DNA of 10,220 nt from Kiritimatiellia bacterium (GTDB lineage Bacteria > Verrucomicrobiota > Kiritimatiellia > RFP12 > UBA1067): NCBI GenBank assembly GCA_024405335.1, contig JAKSOX010000055.1, forward strand, positions 1 through 10,220. The letters run 5' to 3'. This document shows, piece by piece, positions 6,913-10,220 of this stretch (positions within the stretch are counted from its first letter, which is position 1; each line of letters starts with the position of its first letter). The position numbers were made by a program, and so were the translations under genes. Below the pieces are notes generated by a model, which saw nothing but the letters and a program-made list of their open reading frames with translations, did no database searches and was not told the origin of the DNA.

Positions 6913-8097
6913 ATGGCGGACAAGCGCGACTACTACGAGGTGCTTGGCGTAGAAAAGAGCGCCACGGCGGACCAGATCAAGAGCGCCTACCGTAAGTTGG
7001 CGATGAAGTACCACCCGGACCGCAATCCGGGGGACGAAACGGCCAAGGCGAAGTTCCAGGAGGCGTCCGAGGCGTACGAGGTGCTTTCCAACCCCGAGAA
7101 GCGCCAGCGCTACGACCAGTTCGGCCACCAGGGCGTCAACTTCGGTCCCGGCGGATTCGATTTCGGCCGCGACTTCAGCGGATTCCAGGACGTGGACCTT
7201 TCGGACCTGTTCGGCAATCTTTTCGGCGGCGGCGGCGCGTTCGGCGGTTTCGGCGATTTTTTCGGCGGCGGACGCCGTCGGCAGGTTGATCCGAACGCGC
7301 CGGAGCGCGGCCGCGACATGACGATGGAACTCGAAGTCGACTTCGACGAAGCGGTTTTCGGCAGCGAGCGCACGCTGGAGCTTTCGCTGCCCGAGCAGTG
7401 CGACGAATGCGGCGGCACGGGCGCCGCGAAGGGGGCCAAGCGCGCGAAATGCCACACGTGCGGCGGCCGCGGCCAGGTCGTGCGCGGAAACGGTTTCTTC
7501 CAGGTTCGCCAGACGTGCCCCACGTGCGGTGGCGTCGGCACCGTGATCGAGCGTCCGTGCTCCAAGTGTGGCGGGTCCGGGCAGATGCGCGTCAAGCGCG
7601 AGATTTCCTTGCGCATTCCAAAAGGCGTGGACACGGGGTCTCGCCTGCGGCTTGCGGGCAAAGGCGCGGGCGGATTGCGCGGCGGCGAACCGGGCGATCT
7701 GTACGTGCTGTTGCGCGTGCGCGAGTCGGACGTGTTCATGCGCGAAGGCCCCGATCTCGCGGTGGACGTGCCGGTGTCTCCGGTCGTCGCGGCAGTTGGC
7801 GGGTCGATGGACGTCCCGACGCCGGAAGGCATGGCGTCGCTCAAGCTGCCGGCGGGCACGCCGAACGGCAAGCTTTTCCGTTTGCGCGGCAAGGGAATGC
7901 CGTCCCTGCGCGGCGGCGTGGCGGGCGATCTCGTGGCGCGCGTCGTTTTCGAAGTGCCGCAGCGTCTCACGGCGAAACAGCGGGGTCTGCTGGACGATCT
8001 CGTCAAACTGCTCGACGACTCCAACTTCCCGGAAAAGCAGGCCTTCGGCCAGCGCGTGAAAACTTTCTACGCGCACAAGGAAAAACTCGGCGGCTGA
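6913..8097 (+). CDS. dnaJ: DnaJ (Hsp40) co-chaperone, full-length type I
   Basis: DnaJ delivers unfolded clients to DnaK and stimulates its ATPase in the cytoplasm. The 394 residues show the full type I layout. The J domain covers about 4-70 with the essential HPD at 34-36. A Gly/Phe-rich region runs about 75-120 (GGGGAFGGFGDFFGGG). Four intact CxxCxGxG zinc-binding repeats start at Cys163, Cys180, Cys202 and Cys216. The C-terminal client-binding and dimerisation domains then run to the end (LRIPKGVDTGSRLRLAGKG and onward). Length is slightly above the roughly 375 residues of well-known DnaJ proteins. The start is fixed by GGAGGG nine bases upstream within grpE. Its stop is only 14 bases from the stop of a converging response regulator gene. 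dnaK is not next to it here, so the chaperone set is split. Confidence 0.97.
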   Translation: MADKRDYYEVLGVEKSATADQIKSAYRKLAMKYHPDRNPGDETAKAKFQEASEAYEVLSNPEKRQRYDQFGHQGVNFGPGGFDFGRDFSGFQDVDLSDLFGNLFGGGGAFGGFGDFFGGGRRRQVDPNAPERGRDMTMELEVDFDEAVFGSERTLELSLPEQCDECGGTGAAKGAKRAKCHTCGGRGQVVRGNGFFQVRQTCPTCGGVGTVIERPCSKCGGSGQMRVKREISLRIPKGVDTGSRLRLAGKGAGGLRGGEPGDLYVLLRVRESDVFMREGPDLAVDVPVSPVVAAVGGSMDVPTPEGMASLKLPAGTPNGKLFRLRGKGMPSLRGGVAGDLVARVVFEVPQRLTAKQRGLLDDLVKLLDDSNFPEKQAFGQRVKTFYAHKEKLGG

Positions 8098-8111
8098 AGC
8101 CGTCGCGCATT

Positions 8112-8732
8112 TCAGGTGTAGACGAGCTGCTTGCGCAGCGCGATGGCCACTGCTTCGGCGCGGTTCGCCGCGCCAAGTTTTCCGAACGCGGCAGACAGGT
8201 GTTCGCGCACGACCGCCGCGCTGATGCCGAGTTGTTGTGCAATGTCGGCGTTGGACAGTCCGCGCACGACGCCGGCGAGGATTTCCCGTTGGCGCGCTGA
8301 AAGGGGTTCGGCGGGCGGGTCGTTTTCCAGCAGGCGCTTGATTTCCGGCGAGAGGAATTCGCGCCCGTCCGCCACGGTGCGCAGCGCGTCGAGCATCGAG
8401 TTGTCTTCGGCCGTTTTCAGGATCGCGCCGCGCGCGCCGACCTTCAACGCCCGTGCGATGCCGTCGGACGTGCTGAACGAGGTGAGAATCACCACTTTCG
8501 CCGACGGCAGCGCCTCGCGGAGGGCGGCGGTTGCGGCGGCGCCGTCCATGCCCGGCATCACCAGGTCCATCACCACCACGTCGGGTTTGAGTTCGAGCGC
8601 GAGCCGGACGGCGGTTTCGCCGTCTTCGGCTTCGCCCACCACTTCGAAACCGGGCTCGGCTTCGACGAGTGCCTTCAGGCCCATGCGGACGATTTTGTGG
8701 TCGTCGGCGATCAGAATGCGCACGTTGTTCAT
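8112..8732 (-). CDS. NarL/LuxR-family response regulator
   Basis: A 206-residue two-component transcription factor. The receiver domain (1-120) carries the acidic pair D10-D11, the phosphoacceptor D56 in VVMDLVMPGMDG, the switch Thr84 in ILTSF, and Lys106 in AILKTAE, so it should be a working phosphorylation switch. The C-terminal LuxR/GerE helix-turn-helix (about 143-206) reads LSARQREILAGVVRGLSNAD, then IAQQLGISAAVVREHLSAAF and a KLGAANRAEAV tail. The ATG (complement of 8730-8732) has AAGGAG seven bases upstream and overlaps the stop of the sensor kinase gene as ATGA, so the two are translationally coupled. The same frame stays open far into the kinase gene, but that upstream part is Arg/Ala-rich nonsense, so the protein is not a fusion. 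The target genes are unknown. It converges on dnaJ with a 14-base gap. Confidence 0.93.
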   Translation of the reverse strand: MNNVRILIADDHKIVRMGLKALVEAEPGFEVVGEAEDGETAVRLALELKPDVVVMDLVMPGMDGAAATAALREALPSAKVVILTSFSTSDGIARALKVGARGAILKTAEDNSMLDALRTVADGREFLSPEIKRLLENDPPAEPLSARQREILAGVVRGLSNADIAQQLGISAAVVREHLSAAFGKLGAANRAEAVAIALRKQLVYT

Positions 8733-10220
8733 GTGGGTTCTCCTTCGTGCAATGGCACGCAGACGATGGCTCGGACGCCCCGGCCCGGCGCGCTGTCGAT
8801 CCGGAAGCTGCCTTTGAGTCCGCGCACGCGTTCGCGGACGCCCTGCAATCCGAAATGACCCTGTTCCATGCCGGGCGCGGACGCGACGTCGAAGCCGCAG
8901 CCGTCGTCCCGCACGGAGCATTTGAGCGCGTTGCCGTCCACCACGCCGGCGATGCGCAGACGCTTGGCGCCGCCGTGCCGCAGCGCGTTCACGGAGAGTT
9001 CGCGCAAGGCGCACAGCAGCGCGTGCGCGGCGCTGTCGGAAAGACGGTTGCGCGGCACGAAAAAGCGAACGGCCAGCCGCGCTCCGCCCAAATGCGGCTG
9101 CAGCGTCGTGCGCACCGCCTCGTCGAGCCGGTCGGCGTCGAGGGCGCGGTTGCGCAGGTCCCAGATGCAGTTGCGCACGTCGCCGCGCGAGGAGTCGATC
9201 GCCTTGAGCGCGAAGTCCAGGTGGTTCGCGGCCACCGCGGGATTCGACGCGAGCGCGCGTTTGGCCGTGCGCAGTTCCAGCGACGCGCCGGTGAGGTTCT
9301 GGGCGATCGAGTCGTGGAGTTCGGCGGCGAGGCGCGTGCGTTCGCCGAGTTTGAGCTGCGAAGCGGCGCGGGCGATCGATTCGCGCGCGAGTTCGCGGCC
9401 GCGGCGGTCCGCAAGGCGCCGCAGCAGGACGTTCCACACGAGAATCGCCGCGAGCGCGAACGCGAGCACGGCGACCAGCGCGGACAGCCGCGCCGGCGTC
9501 CACCACGGCGGCCGCTCCACGACCGCCACGTCGCGCGCGTCGCGGGGGACGAGGGTGAAGCCGGTGATGCGCGGAAAGACGTCCAGTCCGGCGGCGGGCG
9601 TGGATTCGAGCACGCACACGCCCGTGACGTCCACGACGCATCCGACTTCCACGTCCGCCAGCGCGTCCGGACTGGCGCTCGCGTCCACGGGAACGAGATC
9701 GCCTTCGCATTGCAGGATCATGCGCCGGTTTTCGTCGTTCGGCGCCGGCAGCGAGCGGACGACGCCGCCCATCGTCACGAGTTTGCCGTGGTCGCGCAGC
9801 GTGAAGGTGGCCCGTCCGCGGCGGTAGCGCACGATCTGCCGCGGCGTGGTGCGCTTGGGCGTTTCCGCGCTCGCCTCCGTGCGCGCGGAGGCGGTTTCCG
9901 CGCGGAAGCGCGCCTTGCGGAGGTTGAGAAACACGTCCGCCACTGGGTAGCCGTCCACGGTGACGCGCGTGCCGGCGGGCGGCAATTCGCCGACGCCGCG
10001 CAAATCCACGCCCACGTGGTGCCGGATGCGGGCGGGGGCGCCGTTGTTGACGCTTTTCGCGTCGTTGGCGACGTCGGCGCGGATGAGCAGCCGGTTGCCG
10101 TTCCACGCGGCGATCACTTCGCCGGAAACGCGGCGGCGTCCGAGCCGCAGAACTTCTTCCGCGCGTGTGTACTGGCCGGGCAGCGCGAGTTCTGGCACCG
10201 CGAACGGCGCGGGAGCGGAC
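8729..10220 (-). CDS. Membrane sensor histidine kinase, HisKA_3/NarX-DesK type (5' partial)
   Basis: The frame is open to the right edge (APAPFAVPELALPGQY), so the true start and a probable signal peptide lie outside. Residue numbers here count from the GTG at 10198. Residues 1-100 and about 120-220 look like two related beta-rich extracytoplasmic modules (VSGEVIAAWNGNRLLIRADV; LVTMGGVVRSL then ILQCEGDLVPVDA), resembling the OB-like sensory regions of Verrucomicrobia kinases. A membrane helix lies at about 236-259. The HisKA_3 dimerisation domain has phosphoacceptor His295 in LAAELHDSIAQNLTG. The HATPase_c domain shows the N box E400-L-S-V-N404, the G1 box D431-D-G-C-G435, and GHFGLQGVRERV with a later GRG. 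It should autophosphorylate and pass phosphate to the coupled regulator. The signal is unknown; the OB-like assignment is a judgement from pattern. Confidence 0.9.
   Translation of the reverse strand, partial: SAPAPFAVPELALPGQYTRAEEVLRLGRRRVSGEVIAAWNGNRLLIRADVANDAKSVNNGAPARIRHHVGVDLRGVGELPPAGTRVTVDGYPVADVFLNLRKARFRAETASARTEASAETPKRTTPRQIVRYRRGRATFTLRDHGKLVTMGGVVRSLPAPNDENRRMILQCEGDLVPVDASASPDALADVEVGCVVDVTGVCVLESTPAAGLDVFPRITGFTLVPRDARDVAVVERPPWWTPARLSALVAVLAFALAAILVWNVLLRRLADRRGRELARESIARAASQLKLGERTRLAAELHDSIAQNLTGASLELRTAKRALASNPAVAANHLDFALKAIDSSRGDVRNCIWDLRNRALDADRLDEAVRTTLQPHLGGARLAVRFFVPRNRLSDSAAHALLCALRELSVNALRHGGAKRLRIAGVVDGNALKCSVRDDGCGFDVASAPGMEQGHFGLQGVRERVRGLKGSFRIDSAPGRGVRAIVCVPLHEGEPT
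8740..8745 (-). promoter_or_regulatory. Ribosome binding site of the response regulator
   Basis: On the minus strand AAGGAG stands seven bases before the ATG at 8732. It lies within the last codons of the kinase gene and rules out upstream starts in the same open frame. Confidence 0.75.

Noticed and set aside
6700..8076. Minus-strand frame of 458 codons opposite grpE and dnaJ
   Set aside because: It is a mirror of two fully recognisable chaperone genes, with biased composition and no motif of its own.
8112..10106. A single 664-residue protein with an Arg-rich N-terminus fused to the response regulator
   Set aside because: The upstream part is the wrong frame of the kinase gene. The regulator has its own ATG with AAGGAG seven bases upstream and an ATGA overlap with the kinase stop.

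Overview
The window comes from a GC-rich bacterium and is densely coded, with no gap over about 155 bases. The gene set fits the PVC/Verrucomicrobiota group, with Kiritimatiellota-like bacteria as my best guess. Pointers are an SGNH hydrolase with a long C-terminal extension, a sensor kinase ectodomain of the kind common in Verrucomicrobia, an RRM-type RNA-binding protein, and an RpoD with a long charged N-terminal extension. This placement rests on remembered family resemblance, not on a search.

Layout. (1) 1-932: a class II fructose-bisphosphate aldolase missing its first codons, closed by a strong intrinsic terminator. (2) 1087-3434: a two-gene unit behind an extended -10 promoter, encoding a Tat-exported calcineurin-like metallophosphoesterase and, two bases later, a Sec-exported SGNH/GDSL hydrolase. 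(3) 3588-8097: a housekeeping block on the plus strand with its own good sigma-70-type promoter: rpoD (primary sigma factor), a small protein joining an N-terminal membrane-like segment to an RRM, then grpE and dnaJ. A GC-rich hairpin with a short T run lies between the RRM gene and grpE. dnaK is not in the window. (4) 8112-10220, minus strand: a two-component system of a HisKA_3-type membrane sensor kinase (its start lies beyond the right edge) and a NarL/LuxR-type response regulator. They overlap by ATGA, and the regulator ends 14 bases from the converging end of dnaJ.

How the genes work together. GrpE and DnaJ are the nucleotide exchange factor and J-domain co-chaperone of DnaK, so region 3 joins basal transcription with protein folding. 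The phosphoesterase and hydrolase probably act outside the cytoplasmic membrane, perhaps on phosphorylated or acylated surface or dietary polymers, but their substrates cannot be read from sequence. The kinase-regulator pair should transduce an unknown periplasmic signal to an unknown regulon.

Most of the window is ordinary. The items most worth a second look are the apparently membrane-tethered RRM protein between rpoD and grpE, the dual-export hydrolase pair, and the sensor ectodomain of the kinase. I saw no RNA genes, CRISPR arrays, insertion sequences, prophage genes or attachment sites.
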